From Circinella minor (Eukaryota; Mucoromycota; Mucoromycetes; Mucorales; Lichtheimiaceae), in NCBI GenBank assembly GCA_016758965.1, contig JAEPRB010000228.1:1-63767 (forward strand): a stretch of 63,767 bases of DNA, read 5' to 3'. The translations under genes and the position numbers were made by a program. Of this stretch, positions 12,250 to 24,274 are shown one piece after another. The notes below the pieces were generated by a model. That model was given only the letters and a program-made list of their open reading frames with translations. It ran no database searches and was not told where the DNA came from. Positions within the stretch are counted from its first letter, which is position 1. Each line of letters begins with the position of its first letter.

Positions 12250-15200
12250 ATGTCTGATCGTAGAAACTATTCTCCTGTTGGAAGAGGAGGTGGTGGTATG
12301 GGGTACGATTGGTCGGATGACGAATATTCTCCACGTACACATGGACGAGAAAAATTTCGACGAGAAAGAAGTTTAGAACGCGATCATGCAATGTATAATC
12401 GACCTCCTCCTGATGACTATGATCGTTATGATCGTAAAAAGAGACATCGTCGTAGTATTACTCCACCAGAAGGTATATAATTGAATTATATAAATATCTT
12501 CATTTTTTCTTTTGTTCATGTTTATTATATATACATTTATTATCAAAATATTATGGAACAACAGATACTCTTTTAATTTTTAATCAATTATCATATTATT
12601 GAAACCATATAACATAACAAAATTTTATACTTTTCATTATTATAGAACGTCGACATGCTAAACGACGAGCTTCTTTTTCAAAGATGGGTTCACCTTCTCA
12701 TGGCGATTATGGTCCAATGCCACGTGGAAATAATCAAAGAGAACTTGATTACCATCATCACCAACCGGACGGTGATCATTATATTCCTAATTATGAACGC
12801 GATGGATATACTCCAGCACCACGTTATAGCAATTTACAACAACAAGAATCTCACAACTCCCCTGGATTTGGTGGTGATGGCAGAGGAAGAGGAGGAGAGA
12901 GAGGAGGAGATATCAATAATCGTAACAATAATAATAATGATAACAATAATAACAGTGGAGCCAATACCGGAGGTGGATACTCAATGATGGGAGGAGGTAA
13001 TTTTTATTTATAATAATTTATTGTGATTGATACTTTTTTTTTCGGAAAAGTATGAAATGAATTAAAAAGGAGTGTTGAAAGAAAGAATATTTATTTTTGG
13101 AACTGATCATCAAATTTATTCATTTAGATGGTGTAAATATGCCAATGATGGGTGGAGGATGGCCAGGAATGGGTAGAATGCCAGCACTTGATTTGGATCA
13201 ACTCGACTATGTTATCTCTTTTAAACAATACTGTGAACATCTACGAAATATTCATTCACGAAGTCATTTTGATGAAGAGGAATTACAAAAACGCTATCAA
13301 GAATATAAGGATAAGGTGGTAGCAAAACAGTTAAATACCTTTTTTAATAACAACAAAGAGAAACAGTGGTTTCAAGAGAAGTATCATCCAAAAACAGCTA
13401 AAGATCGAATTGAAGATACCAAAAAACGTCGATTGCAATATTTGGAAGAATTTAAAGATGATCTTGCAAATGGCAAATACGATGATGCGGATTATGATGT
13501 ATCAGCTGCTAATACCAAGGGAGCAGCCATGGCAACAACAGCAACAGCAACAGCAACGACAACAGATAATAACGGAGAGACAACAGAAGAAAAAGAAGGG
13601 GATATAACTACACAAGAAAATTCTGAACAAAAAGAAGAACAGAAAGAAGAAGACACGGAAATGTCATCAACAAAAGAATATGAAGATCATTTAATTATCA
13701 AGACTGTACCTCCAACAATTGCACGACAAAAGATTATTGAGGTAAAAAAAAAAGAGAACAAAGTTTTTGTTGGTTGAGTTAACATTGTAATGATGATATG
13801 TAATAATGAATTAACACAATTTCCTCTTCAAAAAAAAACAGATGTGTAATGGTGTGGAAGGATTTGAATATGTTGTATTATCCGAACCTAGTCCAAATAA
13901 AAAGTTTCATCGTATTGGTTGGATACATTTTAAGCAAGGCACAGATATGCAAAAAGCATTCAATGAATTGGATAGTCGAAAGGTGTCGTATATTTTATAT
14001 ATTATTATTTTTGCTATATACATGATATCATTCATGATAATGAGGGTGGTGTTAACATTATTTTATAATTATTATAATAATAACAATAATTACAATAACA
14101 ATAAAGATCGACGATTTTGTTTTCCATTTGGCGATGAATTACAAGAATCAATATCAATCAAGGACGTCCAAAATTACGCCCGAAATTGCATCCACTAATA
14201 AACGTCTTGAAAAGGATATAGATCAAGCTAAACAACTAGCAAAGCGTTTGGAATCGGAACTTGGTGATGATATAAATGTATTACCATTGGTATTAAACCG
14301 TGCAAAGGAAGTGATTGCAAAACATAAGAATGAAATCACTACTACTTCAACAGAAACAACAGAAGCAAAATATGAGGATAATAATGATAAGTCAAGTACT
14401 GCTGATGATATGGATACCGATGCTCCCGCTAATAATAATAGTGAAGAACATTGGGAATTAAAGAAAGAATTGGATATGATATTGGCTTACTTGAGACATG
14501 TTCATATGTATTGTTATTATTGTGCTTTGGAATGTGATTCGATAGAAGAAATAAATAGACGATGCGTTGATCCGCATTATCGAAAAATTTTGACATCATC
14601 AACAGAAGAAACAGATACAAAGCAACAATCTAAAAGTGATAAAGCTGGTAATTAACAAGGCTAAATATTTCAAATTATATTATTATGGATCAAAAAATCG
14701 ATTTTTTTTAAACCTGAACTCCTTTTTATATATCTCTCAAATAGGAATACAATGGACAAAGAACATTGATCAAAAAATTAACTTGAAGATCAATCCTGCA
14801 GACGATCATGAACTTGAGCGGTTAGGAGGAAAAATATTGAAAAAGTAAGTTATTGTGTGTGTGAGAGAGAGTAAGAGAAAGTATGTGTGTAAGTGTGAGG
14901 CAAATTAGAGTTGTTGTGGTTCATTGGGCATCAATGCAAAAAAAAAAAAAAAAAACGAATCTCAGAATACTCTTGTATAGTTTTACTGATACCTTCTGTT
15001 ATCGTTGCTAGGGAAACGGATGCTTATATAAAAGAACATGTATTGAAAGAACATGAAGCTAAATACAAGTGTCGAGTAGGTGAATGTGCAAAAGCTTTCA
15101 AAGGTTTCGAATATGTCGAAAAACATATTTTTTCAAAACATCCTGAAGAAATTGATGCGATCAAGGAAGAAGTGGATTACTATAACAATTATGTATGTGA

Positions 15201-15731
15201 TCCAAACCATTTGATTCAAGCCAATAACCCAAATGTCAACAATCCTGGTATGCCAATGGGCATGGGTAATACAATGCCAATGGCAATGCCTTTTATGATG
15301 GGTATGAATAGTGGTGGTCCTGGTGGTGGCATGCGTCCACCTCCTATGGGCCATGTTCCACCTGGTTTTGGATCTCCTTGGGATACAATCCCAAGAATTG
15401 GATTTGGTGATCCTAACTGGGCCATGGCAGCAGCTGCAGCAAATGCAGCTGGTGGCGGCCGACGAGGTGGACCAGGTGGACGCAAGAATATTAACGAGCG
15501 ACTTGGTAATACACCTGGAGGACCAGGTGCTTCAAAGTAAGTCTTTTATATTTTTATGGCGGATGCCAACAATTACATACACAATATTATTTATTGATAA
15601 CAAAAATGCATACATGAATTTATAGTTATGATTTAGATGATAGTAACCTTCCAAAGGATCCACGTCAAGTTAAGTCATATGTTGATTTGGATGCTCCAGC
15701 TGAAGGTGATGCTGATATTTCATTCTATTAA
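12250..15731 (+). CDS. SERRATE/ARS2-like RNA effector protein
   Basis: Eight exons: 12250-12472, 12646-12996, 13128-13741, 13842-13982, 14107-14647, 14745-14844, 15012-15536, 15626-15731; 866 residues. ARS2 links the nuclear cap-binding complex to RNA processing and decay. The order fits the family: an Arg/Asp/Tyr-rich N-terminus, the conserved ARS2 N-terminal block (ISFKQYCEHLR to FQEKYHPK, near residues 220-280), the middle block ending KIDDFVFHLAMN, a second helical part, and the C-terminal zinc finger with C-x4-C and H-x4-H (KCRVGEC..KHIFSKH), then Gly/Met/Pro-rich sequence and the tail SYVDLDAP. Low-complexity Asn, Gln/Thr and Glu runs are inserted between domains. The acceptor before exon 5 (AATAAAG) was chosen because it gives exact phase and the KIDDF motif. 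Confidence 0.9.
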
Positions 15732-16525
15732 TAAATACTTTTAATAAATGAATGAGATCAGCATATATACTATTCTAAAAATCAAAACAAAGCAAAACGA
15801 AAGAAACAAAAAGAAAAAAGTCAACTACCTTTATTTCCCTTTCCATTCTCTCTTCTCTTTTCCTACCTTTTCTATCATCTCTATTTTTTTTTTATCTCTA
15901 TTTTTTCTTTCCTTCTTTTTTTTTCTTTACATGTATGTCCCTCTCTCTCTCTTTTTTTTTTATATATATCAAACACACACACACACTCGTAACCTCGTAC
16001 CACTTTCTTTTCACTATCCAAATACTTGAGGTTTGTCGTTTATTTTTCTTTTTCATTTGCATCATAAAACAAAGCACCAAATATATATATATATACGTGT
16101 GATTACTACTTGACAAGAAATACATATAATACAAAAAAATATGTAAGCACAAAATCTTGCTATTCTTCTATGTTTTTTTTTTTATTTATAACAGGGTTTC
16201 GAAGAGAGGAAAAAAGAGGAGAGTTTTTAAATTATTCAATTGGAATTACATATATAATGGAGAGAGAGGGCGTGCATGAGAATATAGATGCTTTGTTGCT
16301 GTATATATAAATTTGTAAAAAAGATAAAAAAAAGATAAAAAAAAAAGATAAAAAAAATAATAGTCAAAAAAATAATAAAAAATAAAAGTTTACTTGTGAG
16401 GGCGAAAACATATACTTTGCGTTGTCGATATAAATTATGTTTTGTTTGGGTTGTCGGTGTATATATGTATGCGCGTGTGTGTGCATATAAAATGCTGAAA
16501 TGATATATAAATAAATATTTTTGTT
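15732..16525. other. Convergent 3' regions of ARS2 and apyrase
   Basis: Low-complexity C/T, AC and GATAAAA repeats lie between two genes reading toward each other. It probably holds both 3' UTRs; no gene is seen. Confidence 0.55.
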
Positions 16526-18985
16526 TTAACTGTCTGGACTACCGCTATTACTATTTGAACTTGCTCGATTTGCCAGATTGACCGCAGATGAAGAACTTCG
16601 TAATGGGATACGATTTTCGTTTGTTGTTGGGAATAAGGTTGCATGACTATCACCACTATATCGTTTTTTACTCCAATATTTCATGGAGATAGCACTTTGG
16701 GATCGAGAAGAAGGTCCTAATGTTGCCATTGGGGTGGGTCGACCTGTAGGACTATTAGTACCACTACCACTGATATTAATCGATACAGTATCTAATTGCT
16801 CTGAAAATGTATCCACATCAATTCCATTCGACATTTGTTGAGATGCTGATCTTCCTTTTAATATTTTTGATGCCCATGTTCTTAAAGTAAGTGTTGATCG
16901 AGATAAGGCTGTCCCAAGTGCACTGGCTAATCTATAAGGTGACGATAATGATGATGATGTGTAGCTATTACCCAACAGACCACCATTCGGACCTTCCCAA
17001 CGAGTTTCTTCCAAAGATCGTCGTTTTCTTCCCACCTTCTTGTAAGCACACCATAAAAAGACAGAAAAACAAAGCATGACAAGCATTAATGTCATGGTAT
17101 CCAAATGCATAGATTTAGACCATAATGAATCTAAAACATCTGTTGCGTTATCGATATTCGATGACTGTTGTTGTTCTTTTCCTTGTTGATCAACACCACC
17201 TGATGCGCGTTGTTTTGGAAGCTCCACACCATCTGCGATTGGGTGTGCTCCCTCATCATCCGTGGTATGACCTTGGTAATCATTTGAATCCACCAATGGA
17301 ATTTGATTTGCCACATGAAGCACCATAGCACCCAATGTCCAAGAGACTTGAATATCATTAATTGTATCAATACTTTGAAAAGGCGGACTCCAATTTTTAG
17401 ATTCGATCGATTCGATCGATTGTTCCAAAAGTTCCTGATCATTTGGAACTGTACCATGGGCTGGATCGACAAGACGTGGAATTTCAATACCTTCATGTAA
17501 CACATTAACTATCCACGCTGACTTGAAACATTGCATTTGATGATGCTGAATATCCGTTGAATCCATATCCTTGTGTTCCTCTGCAATCTCTTTCCACTCC
17601 TTGTGACAATATTCAGATGCCTTTTTTTCATATTCGGTAAAATCGTAAACACCACCTAATCCAAGGATATCGTGTGAAGAATACCAGTATTCGGAAATCC
17701 CCACAAATTTATTTACAGACCAATCAATATCAGGTGTATGAACACCATTAAATAAGCAAGGCTTGGTTGGACAATCAGCATCCTTATTTAATAGAGGTGA
17801 GGTATATTCTAAACATTGACTAAATGATCCAGTACCATGTAGTGTTAATGGAACACTTGTTGAACGAGAGTCGGTGATATTAAGACTGGGAGGAAGACAT
17901 GGATCATCCAAATGAAGTGTTCGATGCTCGTCCAATAAATTCTTCCCACTTTTATTTTCTTGATGAGCTTGTTTGACACGTTCTTCAAGATAGCGTCTTC
18001 TTGCTTCATTGCTACCGTATCCCAAAAAGGTTGTTACAAATACATCGTATTCGACTTTTTTGCCGTCCAAGGTGTGTAAATAAATTCGACTCAAATCATC
18101 AAAATGTTCTTCACGTTGATGATGCTCAGGTTCAAATGCAATTTGAGCACTTGCACCACCCATATCCAAAAATCCAAACGTATGATGTTGTTCACCAGGT
18201 TCACGTTGATTCCCATCCATGTAGGCTTGAATACTGTTATCAAACCCACCCATCAGATAATTAACAGCTACCCAGCCATAAATTCCTTCTAATTCTCCCG
18301 GGATCACACGGATATGAGTGTCACAATCACTAATGAAAAATGCATAGTTGTCATGGATATAATTGCATGTAGTATTTAATAAAGTCGTTCGTTCATTGCT
18401 AGGTAATAGTCGCATACCAGCAGTCGCCATTAAAAATACAGGAGTGTCGTTATGATTTTCTTTAGGTACAACTTCAGTGGCAAAATCCAAAAGTAATTTT
18501 AAATGATCCCCCACTTCATTGGGTCGACTACCATAGGTGGATATACCTATTTTTATACATTTACATTTTCCCCAAATTAAGAATTCAATTTAATTGTGTC
18601 GTTTTGTGTAAGCAAAGTATTATATTAGAAAGGGAAACAAAAAGAAGCAAAAAATAAATAAATCATAATAATAGTAATGATAACCATGAAGATAAAGAAA
18701 TAAAACCTTACCAGGTTCTTCCCTTCGAGTCCATTTAAGGCCTAGTTGATCGCCACGTTCGACGATGGGTATACTGCCTTTGAGATCTTCAGGTGCCCAA
18801 GTAGATTTTACGTGTTCATGTTCTTTCCATGAATAAATATAGACTCTAGAACCAGATGATCCTGCATCAATTACAACACCATAACGTCTATTATTCTCCC
18901 AAGGTTCATCGATATCATTAATCGAAAAAGGTTCTTGTCGAGGTACAAAGGCTGCGTGCCGTTTTGTTAACAAATGTTCCCGCAT
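16526..18985 (-). CDS. Golgi apyrase, GDA1/CD39 nucleoside diphosphatase family
   Basis: Two exons on the minus strand, 18985-18712 and 18546-16526; 764 residues. The enzyme removes phosphate from nucleoside di/triphosphates in the Golgi lumen, recycling UDP and GDP after sugar transfer. The apyrase conserved regions appear in order: ACR1 VIDAGSSGSRVYIY near residue 38, ACR2 ATAGMRLLP, ACR3 GELEGIYGWVAVNYLMG, ACR4 GFLDMGGASAQIAF and ACR5 SWTLGAMVLHVANQIP. A C-terminal membrane segment (MTLMLVMLCFSVFLWCAY) followed by KKVGRKRR matches the Ynd1 arrangement; a Ser-rich tail follows. The start used is the first ATG in frame; an out-of-frame hydrophobic ORF sits just upstream (see findings). The tail is longer than in many relatives. 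Confidence 0.9.
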
Positions 18986-19602
18986 TCGAGCCACGATTGG
19001 GATTCTCGAATGTTATAACTCGTCCAGTATATATAAAAGCAGAGAATTATATATATTAGAACGATGGCGAGGGTCAAGTAATAAGAATATTTGTTGGCTG
19101 TTGTAATGGGTTTGTTATTTGTTCTTTGTTTATTTTTTGTTGATGACAATAAGTTTGATAGAGAGTGTGAAAAAGAGAGGAAGAGAAGAATGTCACCAAA
19201 TAAAATAAAATAAAAAAAGAAAACTGGAGGAGATGAGATTTAGATTGGTCTTTGAATTATTATAAAAATAGAAGAAGTATATTTAGTTCCCTTTTTCTTT
19301 ATATTTAGATGAATTAAACAAGATTACCTATAATATAAATAGAAAGTTTACTTATGAACTTCTTTCAAAAAGACGAGTATGCACAACAACAACATATTTA
19401 CAACACAAGTACTAAAAATGGATTTTATGGCATCATTTTTGCCTAGTCACACAACGCTAATATTTTAAAGCAATGGAAGATATCGCTGCTGCTTCCGATT
19501 CTTCTTCGCAGACCCTTTTTTTTTTTCTTTTTTTGGTTCAGGTTCCTGACAACCTTTTTATTTTATTTTATCTTATTTCGCAGCAGCACAAAATAATAAT
19601 AC
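18986..19602. other. Divergent promoter region, apyrase (-) and SLC35F-like (+)
   Basis: About 0.6 kb between two genes reading away from each other. It includes a minus-strand hydrophobic ORF (19149-18967) discussed in the findings and a T-rich tract just before the plus-strand gene. Confidence 0.5.
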
Positions 19603-21575
19603 ATGGCTGACATTGAGAGTCGGCCATCCCGGCGACGATACTTTTTGGGTATCTGTGCATTGATCGCCGTAGTATTTATATGGGTCAGTTCGTCATTTGC
19701 AATGAATGTAAGTTTATTATATTATTAATAAAAGTTGCTGGCGATAAGAAAAAATTCTTACAATAATAATAATGATAACTAACTTTCATATTTATATATT
19801 TCAGAGTATATTTGGAGAACAAAATTATGATAAACCATTCTTAGTGACATATCTCAATACAGCTACCTTTTCGTTTTATCTTATACCACTATTATTTAAA
19901 CGTAGACGAAAAGATGTATTTTCTCCAGAAGAGTATGCAAAGTTCGTCTCTCTCTTTCTCTATCGATCTGAAAGGGTTTTTTTAATAAGAAAAAACCTCC
20001 TTTCATTATTCATTATATCAACAAAATTAACATAATGTTATTATTATTTACAGATTAATCATGCACGAAGATCCTACAACAAGTTACCAAACAACAAATA
20101 ATAATGCTGAGGTATGTCTTTATATATTTAAAATGAAAGATGGATGGAGATATATATATACTTACCATCTATTACGAATTTATAAAGTCGTCAAGTCGAC
20201 GATCAAGTTTATCATCTGAAGGAAGCAGAAACGATACACAAAGATCAACATTGATTGTGTCAGATGAAGAACAATTACCAAGTAGTAGTAGTCGACTAAA
20301 TACAATCGAAACAATTCGATTAAGTTTAACATTTTGTATCCTTTGGTTTTGTGCAAATTATTCAACTAATGCTAGTTTAGCATATACATCAGTTGGAAGT
20401 AGTACGATTTTATCATCTACATCAGGTAATTTTTTCTTTTTTTCTTTCATCATTTGTCTTTCCGATTAAAGTTTTGTTTTTGTTTTGTTTCTACAGGTTT
20501 ATTTACTTTGGCTATTGGTGCACTATTTCGTGTTGAAAAAGTTACATTAATTCGGATTGCTGCAGTCGCCGTCAGGTAAATATATATCTTTGTTGCTATT
20601 TATTTATGGATCAACATCCCACCCAATAAAAAAAATGATGGACATATCACTTATACATATATATATATATATATTAGCTTTGGTGGCGTTGTTTTAGTAT
20701 CTTATTCTGATCACGAATCAGCAAACAAGAAACCAAATGAACAAGCTACAGCTGAAATGATTGAAGCCTCTGCTCCTTTAATTGGTGACTTTTTGGCACT
20801 TACTGGTGCTTTCTTTTATGGTTGCTATACAACTTTATTAAAGTATCGTATTGGTGATGAATCCCGAATTAATATGCCATTATTCTTCGGCTTTGTTGGT
20901 GCTTTCAATGTGTTGATGTTATGGCCTATATTGCCAATATTACATTGGCTTGGTTTGGAAACTTTTGAATTACCTCATGGTGGAATATTATGGACAACAT
21001 TGCTTTTAAACGCTTTCATTGGAACATTTGTGTAAGTTTATATATCATATGAGTGTAAATGCGATATATAAATAAGAAAATCAGTATGGGTTGTATATTA
21101 GAGCTGCTATTTAATCATCATTATATTATATAGATCTGACTATCTTTGGCTGTTATCTATGCTTATGACTTCTCCTCTCGTTGTTACATTAGGCATTTCA
21201 TTAACGGTAACTATTATTGATGGATAGATTGATTGGTTGGACAAAAGATTGGAACTTTTCTCTTTTAAAAAGTTGGTTTGAAAACTAAATCAAATTATTT
21301 ACTTTTTAATATGTAATCAGATCCCTCTTGCACTTATGGGTGATATACTATTCAAACATATCATACCCAATCTTCAATATGCAGCTGGCGCTGTATTGGT
21401 TCTTGCAGGATTTTTTGCCGTCAATGTTGCTACATTATCCGAAGTCGAAAACAGAGCTATATACGCGGATCGCGAAATTATACCACAAGATGATGATACT
21501 TCTACAGCTATTGAAAGAGCACCTAATAATAACAATGAGCAACAAGAATCACCCACATTATCATTATCACGATAG
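19603..21575 (+). CDS. Drug/metabolite transporter superfamily, SLC35F5/THI74-like
   Basis: Eight exons: 19603-19707, 19805-19941, 20054-20111, 20188-20425, 20497-20575, 20678-21031, 21134-21206, 21321-21575; 432 residues. A multi-pass protein: helix 1 (FLGICALIAVVFIWVSSSF) starts near residue 15, followed by NTATFSFYLIPLL. A hydrophilic Ser/Asn-rich loop (about residues 85-145) separates the first two helices from the rest. The segment DYLWLLSMLMTSPLVVTLG and then ALMGD are typical of the SLC35F5 and yeast THI74/YML018C group, which sits in the vacuolar or endomembrane system. Substrate is unknown; nucleotide sugars or thiamine-related compounds have been suggested for relatives. The charged C-terminal tail is cytosolic by inference. 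Confidence 0.88.
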
Positions 21576-21894
21576 CATAGTTTATAATAATATTTTTTAA
21601 AGATTAATTTTGTACCATTTTTTTTATTCTTACCATGTAATACATTATCTAAACATATTGTCTATTTTTTTTTACTTATCAGCAAAAGTGTAAGCGTGAT
21701 ATATGTGTACAACCTCAAATTTGGGAAAAGTCCGTCAATTAAATAAATGGGCCACCAACGCAAATTGACGTGGCAGAACAAACCCATTCCTGCGGAGGTC
21801 CTCCTGTTCGCACCTTTTTATATAATCTAACCTTCTTCTTTATTTTATTATTATTATTGGCTTCGTTAAATTTTTCGTGCCAAGAGTATAAAAG
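21576..21894. other. Short intergenic and promoter of the WBP1 gene
   Basis: The stretch holds the 3' end of the upstream gene and a promoter with a UPR-type site (listed separately). A TATAAAA at 21887 is too close to the ATG to act as a TATA box. Confidence 0.5.
21766..21775 (+). promoter_or_regulatory. Unfolded-protein-response-like element
   Basis: TGACGTGGCA, 120 bases before the WBP1/OST48 start, contains the TGACGTGG core bound by XBP1 and ATF6 in animals and resembles sites of fungal Hac1-type bZIP factors. It precedes an ER glycosylation gene, a classic UPR target. Use in this fungus is inferred. Confidence 0.45.
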
Positions 21895-23705
21895 ATGAGA
21901 AGTCCAATATTATTAGCTACCATAGCAATCTCATTTTTAATTACTCTTTTTTCTTATGTCGAAGCAAAGTCAGTAACAGGTGATCGCGTCTTAGTTTTAT
22001 TGGATGATCTCGCTGATAAAGACTTGTACTCACGATTCTGGCAATCATTACAAGGTACATATACATATACATAACTTCTTTATTGGTTTTTCTCGTCACT
22101 ACGCGACATACAATATATAGAACAAAGAAAAACATGAATCTGACATGAATTGTAGACCGCGAATATCAACTTTCATTCACAACCTCTGCTGACGAACGAC
22201 CCGCCATTCTTGAAAAATATGGAGAATTCCAATACGACCATATCATTCACTTTGCGTATAAATCTAAAGGTAAGAAAAAAAGAAAGAGGAAAATATATAT
22301 TTTTTAAAAAAAGGCGTAGCTTTGTACTATTTTGCGGTTTTTTTTTACTAACGTTTGACGTAAATACATTCATACACAATACATAACATAGATATCGCAA
22401 AGCACAAGAGTTTTGGCAATGTTCAATTAGTAAAATTTGTGAATGATGGTGGTAACTTACTTGTTGCTACTGCCAATGATCCCAGCTTAGCCATTCGAGA
22501 TTTAGGAGCCGAATTTGATATTGAATTTGATGCTACAGGCACAAATGTATATGATCACAAGGATACAGAACACGATCTTATTTCAACATCGCGTATTGAG
22601 GCACCAACTAGTATTATTGATGACATTAAAAAACCTATCTTGTATCGTGGTGTAGGATTGTACTTGGGTGAAACTCCTATGCTTAATCATATTCTTAAAG
22701 CAGAATCGACAGCATTCAGTTCAAATGGATATAGTGCTTCAACATCTGGAAGTGATGATATTGAACTTGTAGCAGCAATGCAAGCAAGAAATTCGGCTCG
22801 GGCCACATTTTCTGGTTCCCTCGATCTATTTTCAGACAGGTGTGTTGGAAAAAAAAATATAGTTTTTCGTGAAGAATTAATCGATTAATTGTATGTATTA
22901 TGTGGTATAGTTTTGCCGAACGAAAGGTGGAACAAACTCGTCCCAATGGCACTGCTAAAAGGTAGAAACTTTATTTATATTATACTTAAAATATAAGTAC
23001 ATATATCCGTGTGTATATATAGATATTAACAAACGTTTCTTATAGACAAGTCCCATCAGGAAACATTGAATTCGTGGAACAACTAAGCAAATGGACCTTC
23101 CAAGAAAAGAGTGTTCTCAAGGTAGTTGATCATCGCCATCATAAAGTTAATGAAACTAGTCAACCAGAATATTATAGAATTAAAGATGAAATGGTAAGAG
23201 TAATAATGGGACCAAAAATATAAAAAAAAAGGCCACGGTAATGTGTATGTTGGGTCTATTATTAATTATATGTATACTTTTTTAGCTGTACATTCTCGAA
23301 GTATCTGAATATGTCAATGATCAATGGGTTCCATTCAAAGCAAACGATATTCAGCTTGAAATAATTATGCTTGATCCCTATATTCGTACTACTCTGAAGC
23401 AAGTCCCTGTTGCAACCGAACATCATTTTGGTCGATTTACTGCCCATGTTACTTTACCCGATGTTTACGGTGTTTTCACACTTAAAGTAAATTATAAACG
23501 ACCCGGACTTACTTATTTACTTGCCGAGGATGTTGTTGCTCTTCGACCTTTCAGACATAACGAGTATGATAGATTCTTAACTGCAGCTTATCCGTATTAT
23601 GCATCTGTTGGTAGCATGATTGTAGGTTTTGTTGTATTTAGCTTGGTATGGCTATCAACTTGGGGAGGTCAAGATTTAAAGGATACCAAGCAAAAAGCAC
23701 AATAA
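21895..23705 (+). CDS. Oligosaccharyltransferase 48-kDa subunit (WBP1/OST48)
   Basis: Six exons: 21895-22054, 22156-22269, 22392-22839, 22911-22961, 23046-23193, 23286-23705; 446 residues, normal for the family. The subunit belongs to the ER complex that transfers the preformed glycan to Asn of nascent proteins; it helps hold the complex together rather than catalysing. A cleavable signal peptide (MRSPILLATIAISFLITLF, cut after VEA) starts the protein. Next come the family motifs RVLVLLDDLADKD, YDHIIHFAYKSK and ILYRGVGLYLG, then LPDVYGVFTLKVNYKRPG, then one C-terminal membrane helix (SVGSMIVGFVVFSLVWL). The short cytosolic end carries lysines at -3 and -5, a KxKxx ER-retrieval signal. All introns are GT-AG and in phase. 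Confidence 0.95.
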
Positions 23706-24274
23706 CATTTATACGTATATAAATAAATAATAATAAAAAATCGTGTATATTTCTTATCTTCAAATATTTTATTATTACTTATTTCTAGCTTTTCTAAAAA
23801 GAAAAGTATATGGAGACGTATAGATATAGACCGTACATACTCTAAAACTAAGCGTATTAATGTTTTGTCAACAATTAATAGCTTTAAAAAAACTTTACTT
23901 TGTTGCTATATTAACTAATTCGCGAATTTCGATATGATCCGATGTACCCCATATAATTATTACTATACAAATACTATTTATTCAGGTCATTATTGTCGTT
24001 ACTATCCTTATTAACGAACTGTTTGTTTTTATATGATTTTAATATCATCCAATATTAGAAATCCGAGACTTTAAGTCTATCCATCAACAAGATTGAATAA
24101 AATAGGGTTCCTCATTTCAAATTCTTTTTAAAAATAATACCGCTTTTTCATTTTTATTTTATTTTATTTTACATATACGTATCTACTAATCATTAATTTA
24201 TACTTGTTAAATTTATAATACCATTATTCATTCATACACCACCATAATCATTATTAATATAATAATTTACATTT
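23706..24274. other. Intergenic, no gene seen
   Basis: AT-rich spacer between WBP1 and the transporter gene, with two TACGTA sites. It presumably holds the WBP1 3' end and the next promoter. Confidence 0.5.

Noticed and set aside
21887..21893. TATAAAA just before the WBP1 start as a TATA box
   Set aside because: It lies two bases from the ATG, too close for transcription to begin upstream of the start codon.
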